From JADHUC01 sp964623055 (lineage in GTDB: Bacteria; Planctomycetota; Planctomycetia; Pirellulales; Pirellulaceae): 64,000 nt of DNA. The number at the start of each line of letters is the position of its first letter. Position 1 is the first letter of the stretch. This document shows positions 26,429-35,772 of this stretch, in pieces. Location of the stretch: assembly GCA_964623055.1 (NCBI GenBank), contig CAZURK010000018.1, forward strand, positions 1-64,000, given 5' to 3'. Below the pieces are notes generated by a model, which saw only the letters and a program-made list of their open reading frames with translations, did not search any database and was not told the DNA's origin. Both the position numbers and the translations under genes were made by a program.

Positions 26429-27244
26429 TCAACCGCGCCCGTGGGACCTGCCAGACGCTTGCACCTGCAATACGGGTTGCGCCCGTTCGCCGCTGCAGAG
26501 CACGACCAACAGGTTTGCGACCAGGTCGCCACGATCGTCCGGGCTTACTTCCAACCCGGCCGTCTTGAGCTGACCAACCGCGTCGCGGACGATCTCGACG
26601 GCACCTTCGACGATTGTCTTGCGGGCGTCAATCAGAGCCAGCGCCTGTTGACGCATCAGCATCGCCTGGGCGATCTCCGGCGCGTAGGTCAGATCGTTCA
26701 GCCGTACGCCCAGCACGCGGATGCCGGCCGGAGTCACCGCTTCCTGTAGTTCCACGACAAACGTATCGGTGACTTGGTGGCTTTCCTTCTTAAGGCATGG
26801 TGTCGTATCATCGGCTGACTCGTAGGGAAACCGCGAGGCGACCCGTTTCACCACGGCCCCCGCCTGGTCCTCGATGAACTTCTTGTAGCTTTCGACGTGC
26901 AAGGCCGCTTTGTAAGTATCCTGGACGCGGTAGACAACAACGGCGCTGATCTCCACCGGATTGCCGTTCACCTCCACCACCGTTGTCGTGGCAATGTCCA
27001 GCGTTGTGTCCTTTGTCGAAATGCGGTGCAGCGTCCGACCCACCGGATGGATCCAACGGATTCCCTGGGTCCCGAGGGTGGTCACGAACTTGCCAAACCT
27101 GAGGACAACGATCTCCTCCCGCGGGTGTACGATGAAGAAGCCAAATAGCAGAATTGGCGGAAACAGAATTGAAAACAGGACGACCAGAAACAGCTCCATG
27201 GCGCCCTGATTCTCGTCTTGTGGTAGCGGCGGTTTTTCGGACAT
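26429..27244 (-). CDS. SPFH/band 7 domain membrane protein
   Basis: The product has 271 residues. A single transmembrane helix (about 17-42, MELFLVVLFSILFPPILLFG onward) is followed by an SPFH domain typical of stomatin/HflK-like scaffolds (HPREEIVVLRFGKFVTTLG, TTTVVEVNGNPVEISAVVVY, and RVLGVRLNDLTYAPEIAQAM). It would oligomerise on the membrane and organise lipid microdomains or proteases. The usual NfeD or FtsH partners are not adjacent. A GCAGGAGA site precedes the ATG. Its 3' end faces the reductase gene. Confidence 0.83.
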   Translation of the reverse strand: MSEKPPLPQDENQGAMELFLVVLFSILFPPILLFGFFIVHPREEIVVLRFGKFVTTLGTQGIRWIHPVGRTLHRISTKDTTLDIATTTVVEVNGNPVEISAVVVYRVQDTYKAALHVESYKKFIEDQAGAVVKRVASRFPYESADDTTPCLKKESHQVTDTFVVELQEAVTPAGIRVLGVRLNDLTYAPEIAQAMLMRQQALALIDARKTIVEGAVEIVRDAVGQLKTAGLEVSPDDRGDLVANLLVVLCSGERAQPVLQVQASGRSHGRG

Positions 27245-27403
27245 GGACTAGTCTCCTGCAGGTCATCGGATCGATTTGTAGCCCGACGGTAAACGGTGCC
27301 CTGGCACCCTGACTATATTCGCCCTGTGGCCCAGGATATTGATCTCGTTTGGCAGATTCCAATATACCTGCCCTCGAGGAGTGTATTTTCTGACGGACAC
27401 CAG

Positions 27404-30070
27404 CTACGGTCGATGAAGCCGCTCGATGAAGACCGGAGCGGCGCGGAGTTCAGGGTTGATGACGACTTGCGGATCGGATAGCATCGTGTCGGCGCAGTTA
27501 GCCGTGTCCACCTTCGGTTTGTTCGGCGATTGCCAGGCGATATCGAATTGGAATTCCATCGCACCGTGACTGTCGGCCACGAAATTCGTGAACCAGACGT
27601 TGTTGAACACCATCGCCAGGATACGGCTCGGATGCTCCGGCGGATCGGTTCGGCGAGCCAGCACTTGATGACCGCCAAACGTAACCAACGGGGCGTCTCG
27701 CGTTATCCAAAGCCACGTGCCGGCTGGCGTCTGGTATCGAACCCAACTGTCGATTGAAAAGTAATCGCGGCAGGTGCCCGGCAATTGGTCTTCGTACGGC
27801 ACAAATGGCAAACCGCCGTTGCTGGTTTCCGGCGGTTGCGCCGGGCAAGGCAAGTTGCACGCCACGAACAGCACCTCCGGCCGTTCGGATTCGGTGCGGT
27901 GGAAGCGGACGGTCAGCCGAGCCCTGGGCTCGCGGTTCCAAAGTTCCAGACGACGTACGAGCCACCTTGTCCGGGGATGTTCCAGTGCCTGTTCGTAAAC
28001 CGTGGTATGTGCGTTCTGTTCCGCGTGGGCCGACTTCGTGGCGACGGCCGTCACCTCCTTCAACGTCTCACCACGCCGCTTCTCGCGCTGGGCTGGATTG
28101 CCAACGCCGAAGATGTCGCCGTAGACCCAACGGCCGGCGAATCCATCTATGGCGACCGAGAGGAACTCTCCGGTACCGGCCTCGAATAACGGTCTTTTCA
28201 TTCCCGGCCATATCGCGGTTGTCGGCCAGCCGTGATCGTCTAGGGTTACCTTGATCGGCTCCGGTGCCGGACCAGGTTCGAGCGTTTTGTCGCTTAGCCG
28301 AAAGCGCCGCATCGACTCGCCATCCAGTCGCTCCATCCAAAAACGCACTTGCTGTTTCGGGCAGTGATCTGGGAACGTCTCAGAGGTGTTCGAGACGGTC
28401 AACTCATGCTCGCCCGCCGGGCGGGTAAACGGCCGGTAGCCATATTCGAAGGTCAGAGGGACCATTTCCCCCGTCGTCGGATCTTCCAGCGATCGGAAGT
28501 CCCCTCGCAGGCAAGTGGCCGGCATCGTGATCCATCCACTCCAGGGCAGCTTTGCCGTATTGGCCACATACAAACCCTGGTCGGCGTCGTAAACCGCGCT
28601 CCGGGCCCTTTGCGCCAACAGCAGCTTGGCCAGGGCCATCGGTCGGTACGCCATCCGTGACTTCTCGTTGTACTCGCCCCACGTCTCAAGGCTGTGGGGC
28701 TGAGAGACGCTGTTGCTCGATCCCCAGGTGTGCTCGTCAAACAGGCAAAGGTCGCGAAAGATCGTATCGGCTGCTTGGAGAGTACGCTCGTCAGCCGGTC
28801 CCCACACTGGCGACAGCGCGGCTGCGGCCAATCGTTTCGCGCGACGACTGGCGGCCACTTCACGTGGCCCGGACGCACCGCCGTTGGCCCACCAATCCGT
28901 CCATTCACCCTCGTACGTGGGAACCTTGTCGCCGATCTCACGACGCATCCGATCCAGAGCATCAGCCGCCGTGGACATTCGCAATTCCGGGTGCAAGTCC
29001 AGCCGATTCCACTCGCCCACAAAGTCGGCCAGCGGCGGAAACGGCGGATCGTTGTCCATCCGCCATTCGTTGGTCACCGACACGATTAACGACGGATGCG
29101 AGTAGCCGCGCGCCTCGATGCCGCGGAGTTGGCCTAGCAGATGGGCATGGGCGGCTCGCACGGACGACTCCTCGGCGCGGAAGAAGTCCCCCGGCCGCGC
29201 CGGACGGTATCGCGTATCGGTCGATTCCGGCACCGGACCGCGCCGCCAGGTCTGGGGATGGAAATAGTAGAAGCCCCGCGCGTAGTGGTCGCCCAGCCAG
29301 ACAAACATTCGGCGCCCGTCGGGCAACTTCCACCAAAATGCCGACGGTCGATCGAACGGCGGGCCGCCGTTGGTCGAGTTGATCCCCATGAACAGGTACT
29401 CCACGTCCCGATCCAACAGAGCCACCGCGCCTGCTCGCGGAAATCCGTTAACGTCGTTCTGGATCGCCACGCGCGGTTGGACGCGGCCCCACAATCCGTC
29501 CGGCAGCCAATGAAGCGCGGTATGCCACTCGGCCGGATCCAGCGTAGGCGTCTGGTTTGTGGCCATCGCCGCGACCTCCAACCGCCCCGTGCCGACCGCC
29601 TTCAGAAAATCCTCACGCCGCGCCGCGTCCGCCGCCTGCCACCAGTCGTTGACGGCCAATGTCGTTTCGGCCGTCCAATAGAACTGGGCTTCGGACGGCG
29701 CGTCACACGTGGCCAGAACGGCGTCGATCGCAATATCCAGATAGCGTACCTGCTGGCGCCGACAAACAATCGGATGATCCGTAAAGCCGATGTCGGTATG
29801 CGTCATATGAACGATGTCGATGCGCTGGATCACTTTGGGCAACGGTCGCTCATCCGCCGCGACACATCGCGTCGAACTGGTGATCCCGAAGCAGGCGACG
29901 AGTAACGTCAGAAGCATTGCCACGCCCTTGCCTGAAAAGCGGGTGCAGGAAGGAGTGGGGCACGATTCTATCGTGCCGGGCACGTTGGAAACGTGCCCCA
30001 CGATCAGTTTCCGAGAGTTATTGATTCTCCGACCCTTGATGTACCGGCGGGTGTGTGTCTCAGTCATCAT
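27404..30070 (-). CDS. Secreted GH38/DUF5054-like glycoside hydrolase with a repeat-derived N-terminal segment
   Basis: The product has 888 residues. The catalytic N-domain begins VIQRIDIVHMTHTDIGFTDH, matching the HxHxD(x)G metal motif of alpha-mannosidase-like GH38 and DUF5054 proteins; the C-terminal half is beta-rich. Two starts compete. ATG at 30070 has AGGAG 7 bases upstream, but then the protein includes a translated copy of a hairpin repeat (VGHVSNVPGTIESCP) before the signal peptide. ATG at 29917 gives a clean signal peptide (MLLTLLVACFGITSSTRCVA) with a weaker AAGGG site. I list the first. The repeat appears to have inserted in frame between the old start and the signal peptide. Confidence 0.75.
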   Translation of the reverse strand: MMTETHTRRYIKGRRINNSRKLIVGHVSNVPGTIESCPTPSCTRFSGKGVAMLLTLLVACFGITSSTRCVAADERPLPKVIQRIDIVHMTHTDIGFTDHPIVCRRQQVRYLDIAIDAVLATCDAPSEAQFYWTAETTLAVNDWWQAADAARREDFLKAVGTGRLEVAAMATNQTPTLDPAEWHTALHWLPDGLWGRVQPRVAIQNDVNGFPRAGAVALLDRDVEYLFMGINSTNGGPPFDRPSAFWWKLPDGRRMFVWLGDHYARGFYYFHPQTWRRGPVPESTDTRYRPARPGDFFRAEESSVRAAHAHLLGQLRGIEARGYSHPSLIVSVTNEWRMDNDPPFPPLADFVGEWNRLDLHPELRMSTAADALDRMRREIGDKVPTYEGEWTDWWANGGASGPREVAASRRAKRLAAAALSPVWGPADERTLQAADTIFRDLCLFDEHTWGSSNSVSQPHSLETWGEYNEKSRMAYRPMALAKLLLAQRARSAVYDADQGLYVANTAKLPWSGWITMPATCLRGDFRSLEDPTTGEMVPLTFEYGYRPFTRPAGEHELTVSNTSETFPDHCPKQQVRFWMERLDGESMRRFRLSDKTLEPGPAPEPIKVTLDDHGWPTTAIWPGMKRPLFEAGTGEFLSVAIDGFAGRWVYGDIFGVGNPAQREKRRGETLKEVTAVATKSAHAEQNAHTTVYEQALEHPRTRWLVRRLELWNREPRARLTVRFHRTESERPEVLFVACNLPCPAQPPETSNGGLPFVPYEDQLPGTCRDYFSIDSWVRYQTPAGTWLWITRDAPLVTFGGHQVLARRTDPPEHPSRILAMVFNNVWFTNFVADSHGAMEFQFDIAWQSPNKPKVDTANCADTMLSDPQVVINPELRAAPVFIERLHRP
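29955..30001. repeat. Paired-hairpin repeat, GTGGGGCACG family, within a coding frame
   Basis: Two hairpins with the arms GGCACGAT and GGCACGTT, and GTGGG at both outer edges, form a 47-base inverted repeat. It lies inside the open frame of the GH38-like gene and encodes VGHVSNVPGTIESCP on the minus strand. From memory, this peptide also appears at the N-terminus of other annotated planctomycete proteins. Confidence 0.75.
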
Positions 30071-30210
30071 CGACGTTCTCCTGAAGGGTGTCCTGTGCGT
30101 TGAGCCAGCGACTGCCGCGGTGAGATTTGGCCAAAAGCTGTTCACGTGATGCCGACTATTGTATGCTCACAGCGTATACACCTGGAAGTATCCGAGGGTG
30201 CTCGGATGCT

Positions 30211-30280
30211 GGGAGGGCGAGGCTCCTGCCGAGCCGTGGATCCGCCGCAAAGAACGGCTCAGCGGGAGCTTCGCCCTCCC
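30211..30280. repeat. Paired-hairpin REP-like element, GGAGGGCGA family
   Basis: Inverted arms at 30211-30235 and 30255-30280 begin GGGAGGGCGA(A/G)GCTCC. A half copy is at 34605-34624. The element lies in the 314-base divergent interval 30071-30384 between the GH38-like and NagB-like genes. Apart from the repeat I see no gene in that interval; it must hold both promoters. Confidence 0.7.
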
Positions 30281-30384
30281 GATTCTGCAGGTTCCGAGGA
30301 ATCTCGGGACGCGCTTTCAGGGACTGCCGTGTACGTCAGCCAACACGCCGCCGTCTCTCGATCAAAATGAAAAGGAACGGACCG

Positions 30385-31242
30385 ATGAAGCCGCTACCAC
30401 CTGAGAAGATTGCCTCGTGCACGTTGGCCCAACTCCGCAGGCGCACGGGCGTGCCGATTGAGGTCGCCCAGGATCGAGAGGCTTTAGCTGTGCAGTTTGC
30501 GAGAACCATTCTCCAACGCGTACGCACTACCGGCAAACGCAAGAAACGGGTCGTCATCATCATGCCTGTTGGGCCGACCGGGCAATGGCGGCAAATGGCC
30601 GACATCGCGGCGGCCGAGAAGATCGACCTGTCGCGGCTCTGCATTGTGTCGATGGACGAATATCTGACACCCGACGCCAGCCACAACGTCCCGATCTCCG
30701 ATCCGTTCAGCTTTACTCGCTTCATCACGACGCACTTTGCCCGAAAGGCCATCCAAAAATGCGGCTTCAAGAAACAGAACTGGATTGTGCCCGACCCGAG
30801 GGATACGAGTGCGGTCGAGGCTGCTATCGAGCGGTGGGGTGGCGTCGACGTTGCCCTCGCGGGCATCGGTCTGAACGGGCACATCGCGTTCAACGAGCCG
30901 CCGGCGCCCAGCGAGTCCTGGACGGACGAATCGTTCGCCAAGTCGCCTACGCGGATCGTCAAACTGGCGGAAACGACCAAGGCCACCAACAGCATTTTCG
31001 GCACCGGCGGCGATATAGGCCGGGTCCCGGACTTTGCCGTGACCGTCGGTATGAAAGAGATCCTGACCGCCCGCCGTGTCCACGTCTTTCTCGACTGGCA
31101 CTGGCAACGTTTCGTATTGCGAAGGACACTGTTAGGACCGGTCGGCCGAAGCTTCCCTGCCTCATTCCTACAGAGACACAAGGATGTGCGTTTCACAGTC
31201 ACGCAAGAGGTTGCCACCCCACATTCGCTGGTTCCCGAGTAG
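30385..31242 (+). CDS. NagB-like glucosamine-6-phosphate deaminase family protein
   Basis: The product has 285 residues with a NagB/6-phosphogluconolactonase fold. The active-site signature is ALAGIGLNGHIAFNEP, with the ring-opening histidine and glutamate present. The catalytic aspartate region reads IVSMDEYL. The family C-terminal motif PASFLQRH is present as well. NagB converts glucosamine-6-phosphate to fructose-6-phosphate and ammonia. The usual helix with GxxKA near the C-terminus reads DWHWQRF here, so it may act on another amino-sugar phosphate. I chose the ATG at 30385 because of AAAGGAAC 7 bases upstream; another ATG is at 30367. It converges on the lyase gene, with 260 gene-free bases between. 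Confidence 0.8.
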   Translation: MKPLPPEKIASCTLAQLRRRTGVPIEVAQDREALAVQFARTILQRVRTTGKRKKRVVIIMPVGPTGQWRQMADIAAAEKIDLSRLCIVSMDEYLTPDASHNVPISDPFSFTRFITTHFARKAIQKCGFKKQNWIVPDPRDTSAVEAAIERWGGVDVALAGIGLNGHIAFNEPPAPSESWTDESFAKSPTRIVKLAETTKATNSIFGTGGDIGRVPDFAVTVGMKEILTARRVHVFLDWHWQRFVLRRTLLGPVGRSFPASFLQRHKDVRFTVTQEVATPHSLVPE

Positions 31243-31502
31243 GGGAGAACGGTCTTCCGTGCGCAATTCGGGCCCTTTGCTTGCCGGTGATTTCGTTGCC
31301 ATTGGCGGCTGCCTAAGCCCAAACCGATGCCCTCCTGCGAATTGCAGACTATCCTTGGGTGATACTCCCACACGCCTGCATTGACGCGTGAACTCTCAGT
31401 AGGAAACTGTCTGGTCGCTTCACCACAGGTGAACTCAACATGATTCTGCCGGACAATCACTTTGCCCGAAGAAGAACAAGGCTAAATCATCCCTGGGCAA
31501 GA

Positions 31503-34500
31503 TCATAGGCAACTGTCGGGGGTACTCTCCGGAGACTCGCACGGGAAGGTCGCACTCGTTGGTACAGAGTATTCGTCTCCGGGATTGACCAGGTACGTGT
31601 ATCCGGCGGTGAAATCGGTCCGGTCCTTGAATCCTCTCACGATGGTGATGTCGCCGGTGGAGATACCGTCGGCCGTGATAGCCCGGATCTTGTAGCTGGT
31701 GTCCATTGGCAGATCGTTCGTGAAGTGGATCGTACGTCCGACGAGGCCCGCATCTTTCGGCAACGCTGGATCGAGGAGAACCAGGTTGTTCTCGGCGTCG
31801 GACGCATCGATTCCCACGACCTTGCCTCGCCAGTCGGACCGGTCAGCCGCCAGACGAGTATCGCCGTGAGCGATCAGCGTGCCGCCGACCAGACGCATGA
31901 GTTTCGGCTTGCCTTCGGCCAGGCGGACGATTCCAAGCATGCCGTCGAAGTCGATGCCGACTTCGACCTTCACAACCGTCGGCTGCTCGCAAGTGATCAG
32001 AATGTCGGTTCGCCCGTCTGCCAAGTCCACGGCCACAGCAGCGACGGCGTTTTCGTCGGAGCCATGTTCGACGTTCAGCAGCCGCACTTGCTTGATGAAA
32101 GGCGTCTTGTCGTAAGGCTCCAGTACATTGACGAACTGGCTGTGCATATTCTCGCCCAAACGACTCTGGATGACGTAACGCGGACAGAGAAACTTCCGCG
32201 GCGAATCACCGGTGGCGAGCGCCACCTCGTCGCACGGCGTGAGCGCGTGCAAGCGCAAGTGCGGTTCGGAACCTTCCTGGATGCGGCCACGTTTGTCTTC
32301 GATCGTCCAGTCGACTGTGTAAGGCGCCGCGACTCTGTCGTCGGAACGCTCGACATCGTGAAGGTACGTGAAGCCACTCTGCCTGTAGAAGCCTGCGCGT
32401 TCACCGTCGAGCTTCGCGAAGGGCGCGTCAGGGCCAGCGAATGTTCCTGTTGCCTGTTTGACGAGCGTCAAGCCGTTCGCCTGTGCGGTTTCCGCGGCGC
32501 CGTGCCAGGAAAGACGATGGTTCGTCCCGCCGCGAGCCCGGAAGACGTCCAGGACGTAGCTGTTCTTATCGTCGATGTCCACCATCGCCACGGTACGGCA
32601 ATAGGTCTGTACACCCTTGTAGGCATTTGCAGCATCGACCTGGATCACACGCAACGGCGGTTCGGTCACAAAGAGCTGTATCTTCCCGCCCGGACTGTAG
32701 GTCGATCGCGTGTCACCGATCTGCAGCGTGTTGTGGCTGATGGTGTTGGCCGTCCACGCATGCCGCTTCGGCCAGCTTCCGGTGTATTCGGGATAGCCGA
32801 GGTCGGGGATCATGGCGATGTTTCTTGCGAGCAGGCCAATGTTCAAGCAATCGTGATGCGAATGACCTTTGCCTTGGCCGTAATGGATGAAAACGGCGCG
32901 GCCGCCGCTCGGATCCTCGGTCTGCAATTGCGCCTGCCCATAGCGGCCAAAATGCTCGCTGCTGAGTTTTGGGATCGACGTCGAGGCGATCTTCTCCACC
33001 TCCTGGATGAGCGCATCTGGGTCCTTCCGATAGATGTCCTCGTCCAGTCGCAGCGACGATTTGTGGGCTTTGTGCTCCCGCCATGCTAGGTTCGCGAAGC
33101 GCGGGTCACGATACAGGGCATGGGCTCGCATGTAGGTAGCAGCATTCCCCTGCCTGCCCCAGCTCCCGACGGCACCACTGTCGCCCGTGTTGGGCATCAT
33201 GGCGTCTAGTACGTTGAGTCGCGATTGGACGAAGAAACTCTGTTTCAGTTTCGGATATTCCGCGACAAGGTTGTGCTTCGTGTACTCCGGGTAGGCGGCG
33301 AGGATTTCAGCCAGTTCGTGCATGCTGCGTGTCCATATCAGCCCGTATCCGCCACATTCCTTGCCCATGCCGTCGCGGTCCAAGCCCTCGACCAGCACCC
33401 ATGGCACGGGGTCCTTCGACCAGCGTTTGTGTCCGGGAAAATCGGGATCAAAAAGCCAATCCAGCCACTCGTCGGTCACGCCGGGCCTGTCCAATGCGAT
33501 CGCATTTACGGCCAAGCAAGTGTGCGTCATTCCAGTGTTCCCGGATATGCGACCGTCTTTGCACGATTTCAGTGCCTCCAACAGCAAGTGATCTTCGATG
33601 TGCCGGCAGATGACCTCGATATTGCTCTTGTCGCCGAGTTGGTACTGCTTTGCCTTCTTCGAGCAGAATGCCACTAGCTGAGCGTCGTTCTGAATCCCGT
33701 CGAAGATCACGTCATAGCAGCGAGCGAATCGCTGGGTCACACGAGTCTCCCAGATGCAACCTTCGATGCGCCCAAGGCCCGAGCCGCCTTGGCTGTGCTG
33801 AAACCCAGCTTCGTGCAATGGCAGATAGTTCATCTCAGGATAGACGTCAGCGATCCGGTCCAACAGCACGGCCGCCTTGTGGGCAAATCGCTGGTCGTTC
33901 GTGAGCGAGTAGGCTTGTGCCAGCGCGTCCACGGCCGGCCCAATCCGCCACCACAGCGCGCTTTGGCAGTAGTAGGCGATCACGTCGTGCCGCTTGCCAT
34001 CTTCGTCGAGCATCCCATAGCCGTCGTCGACATACAGCTTGTGCAGCGGGTCTTGTGGATCTGGATGGTCGGCGTTGACAAGCAGCGATCGGTCGCCCAA
34101 CTTGCGGCGGAACATACCGTGTTCGTCAAGCGCCGATTTGTAGAAAGCACCGAAGTCGTTCTTCGGATAGACCTCGCTGCAGTTCTTGCACTGGATTCTC
34201 CACGGCCGGCTGTCGTCGAACTTCCACCAGGTTCGGCCGTACTTCGCCGGCGCCGCCTCGCCGCAACCGGGGCAGTACGGATTCTGGCCTTCGTAGATCA
34301 CACCTTTGTTTGTGTAGACCGTTCGCGGCAACTCCTGCGCGGGGACCATCGCCCACAATTCGTCGTCTGTGCGTTTCACCCACGATTCCGCCGCGGCAAT
34401 CGCATTCCGCTGCTGAGCGGCGACCCATTCGTACTTTTCCGCGTTAGCCAGCACGTTGGCGCGCATCGCGGCTGTCACAAAACGGCTGTGATCTTTCCCG

Positions 34501-34568
34501 TCTGCCTGCGCTACCACCACAGGAGAAATCGCAGCGACGGACCATACAACAAACATCCGAAGTGACAT
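31503..34568 (-). CDS. Secreted heparinase II/III-like polysaccharide lyase with zinc ribbon
   Basis: The product has 1021 residues. A signal peptide (about 1-22) is followed by an all-alpha toroid of about 500 residues and beta-sandwich domains. The heparinase II/III motif GKGHSHHDCLNIGL, with its metal-binding histidines, is clear. An unusual feature near the N-terminus is a four-cysteine zinc ribbon, CPGC (about 99-102) and CKNC (about 127-130). Enzymes of this family eliminate uronic-acid linkages in heparan sulfate, alginate or ulvan-like polymers; substrate unknown. The ATG at 34568 has GGAGA upstream at a loose spacing. It follows the PIG-L gene on the same strand. Confidence 0.83.
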   Translation of the reverse strand: MSLRMFVVWSVAAISPVVVAQADGKDHSRFVTAAMRANVLANAEKYEWVAAQQRNAIAAAESWVKRTDDELWAMVPAQELPRTVYTNKGVIYEGQNPYCPGCGEAAPAKYGRTWWKFDDSRPWRIQCKNCSEVYPKNDFGAFYKSALDEHGMFRRKLGDRSLLVNADHPDPQDPLHKLYVDDGYGMLDEDGKRHDVIAYYCQSALWWRIGPAVDALAQAYSLTNDQRFAHKAAVLLDRIADVYPEMNYLPLHEAGFQHSQGGSGLGRIEGCIWETRVTQRFARCYDVIFDGIQNDAQLVAFCSKKAKQYQLGDKSNIEVICRHIEDHLLLEALKSCKDGRISGNTGMTHTCLAVNAIALDRPGVTDEWLDWLFDPDFPGHKRWSKDPVPWVLVEGLDRDGMGKECGGYGLIWTRSMHELAEILAAYPEYTKHNLVAEYPKLKQSFFVQSRLNVLDAMMPNTGDSGAVGSWGRQGNAATYMRAHALYRDPRFANLAWREHKAHKSSLRLDEDIYRKDPDALIQEVEKIASTSIPKLSSEHFGRYGQAQLQTEDPSGGRAVFIHYGQGKGHSHHDCLNIGLLARNIAMIPDLGYPEYTGSWPKRHAWTANTISHNTLQIGDTRSTYSPGGKIQLFVTEPPLRVIQVDAANAYKGVQTYCRTVAMVDIDDKNSYVLDVFRARGGTNHRLSWHGAAETAQANGLTLVKQATGTFAGPDAPFAKLDGERAGFYRQSGFTYLHDVERSDDRVAAPYTVDWTIEDKRGRIQEGSEPHLRLHALTPCDEVALATGDSPRKFLCPRYVIQSRLGENMHSQFVNVLEPYDKTPFIKQVRLLNVEHGSDENAVAAVAVDLADGRTDILITCEQPTVVKVEVGIDFDGMLGIVRLAEGKPKLMRLVGGTLIAHGDTRLAADRSDWRGKVVGIDASDAENNLVLLDPALPKDAGLVGRTIHFTNDLPMDTSYKIRAITADGISTGDITIVRGFKDRTDFTAGYTYLVNPGDEYSVPTSATFPCESPESTPDSCL

Positions 34569-34604
34569 GCTACTTCATCTCCGTCTGGCGTATCGTCTCC
34601 AGAC

Positions 34605-34624
34605 GGGAGGGCGAAGCTCCCGCC
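34605..34624. repeat. Half copy of the GGAGGGCGA repeat
   Basis: GGGAGGGCGAAGCTCCCGCC matches one arm of the element at 30211-30280. The opposite arm is missing. It lies between the PIG-L gene and the lyase gene. Confidence 0.55.
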
Positions 34625-34667
34625 TTTCGCTTGGAGGAATCTTCCAACAAGAAACGGCAATAGTCCA

Positions 34668-35609
34668 TCATGGATCGGGAAAGAACGGAAAGAGCTTCCG
34701 AAGGTCGGCTTGGCTGGGCCGGCGGCCGTACTCGCAGATTCCGAAAGCTTCGGCGTAATTCACCGCCTTGCCTTTCTCCTCGCCATACCATTTCACAAGC
34801 ATATCGCGATAGCGATCCGCGTTGCGGGCCGCGCCGCGGGACCAGTTCTCTTCCGCCCTTTCGCGGCGGCGCACGGGATCGTCGGCGAACCGTTGGCGCA
34901 TCGTTTCTTCCGAGCCCAAAGCACCGCCCTCGTAGACCTGCGACTCCAGGGCGTCGATTGCATCTATCTTCTTTTTGAACACGTCGTCGATCGAAACGGC
35001 GATGTCCGCCTCGAAAGGATTCGGTTTCTGGAAGCCGTCAGAGTAATACAGGAAGACGGGATTCCGCTTCAGCGGCGGCGTGTCAGGGCAGAAAAACGGC
35101 ACCGCGACCATGTAACCCGAGTCCTGGACCAGAACGGCGGTGTAACGATGATCAGGATGGTAGTCGTTGGGCCGATGCGAGAACACGATGTCGGCTTTCC
35201 ACTCGCGGATCAGCCGCGTGATCGTCTTGCGGTTCTCCAGCGTAGGCATCAACTCGCCGTCGTGGATATCCAGCACCTCGGCGGTGACGCCCAGCCGTTT
35301 GGCAGCCTCGTGCACCTCCGCGGTTCTTCGCTTGGCCAGCGGACCGCCAGCCATGCGCCAATGCCCGATGTCGCCGTTAGTGACGGATACCAGCTTGACG
35401 TGATGTCCCTGCGCGGCCCACTTCGCAGCCGTGCCCCCCATCTTGAACTCGCAGTCGTCCGGATGAGCACCAAAGGCGATGATGCGGAGCTTTCCGTCGT
35501 CCTCTGACGCCTTCGGCTCGCCCGCGGGCACGGGTCCACCAAGGCCCGTCGTGATCATCACGATAGCAAACAACGCAAGACCGAAACCAAGTGCATTCAG
35601 TTGATTCAT
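34668..35609 (-). CDS. Secreted PIG-L family deacetylase
   Basis: The product has 313 residues with a hydrophobic signal segment at 1-31. The PIG-L/LmbE zinc motif AHPDDCE is followed by the second metal histidine in FSHRPNDYHPDHRYT. These enzymes remove acetyl groups from N-acetylglucosamine-type substrates. AAGGAGA is 8 bases before the ATG. Its company (lyase, NagB-like deaminase, epimerase) fits degradation of an N-acetylated polysaccharide. It is probably co-transcribed with the lyase gene 99 bases downstream. Confidence 0.85.
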   Translation of the reverse strand: MNQLNALGFGLALFAIVMITTGLGGPVPAGEPKASEDDGKLRIIAFGAHPDDCEFKMGGTAAKWAAQGHHVKLVSVTNGDIGHWRMAGGPLAKRRTAEVHEAAKRLGVTAEVLDIHDGELMPTLENRKTITRLIREWKADIVFSHRPNDYHPDHRYTAVLVQDSGYMVAVPFFCPDTPPLKRNPVFLYYSDGFQKPNPFEADIAVSIDDVFKKKIDAIDALESQVYEGGALGSEETMRQRFADDPVRRRERAEENWSRGAARNADRYRDMLVKWYGEEKGKAVNYAEAFGICEYGRRPSQADLRKLFPFFPDP

Positions 35610-35772
35610 CCCAAAGTCTCCTTATCCAAATATGCGGGTACTTCTTATGCAATCCGGCTACGCGTCTATCGCGTACCACTAAATCGAATCGCCGTAGCGT
35701 ATCGCGCCACTCGACTGATTGCCAGAACCATCCGCATCAGCAGAGCTGAGGGGCAAGAAACCGGAAACCGGT

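Noticed and set aside
31725..33089. 454-residue open frame opposite the heparinase-like gene
   Set aside because: Shadow frame; no recognisable domain, and the minus-strand protein is clearly a family member.
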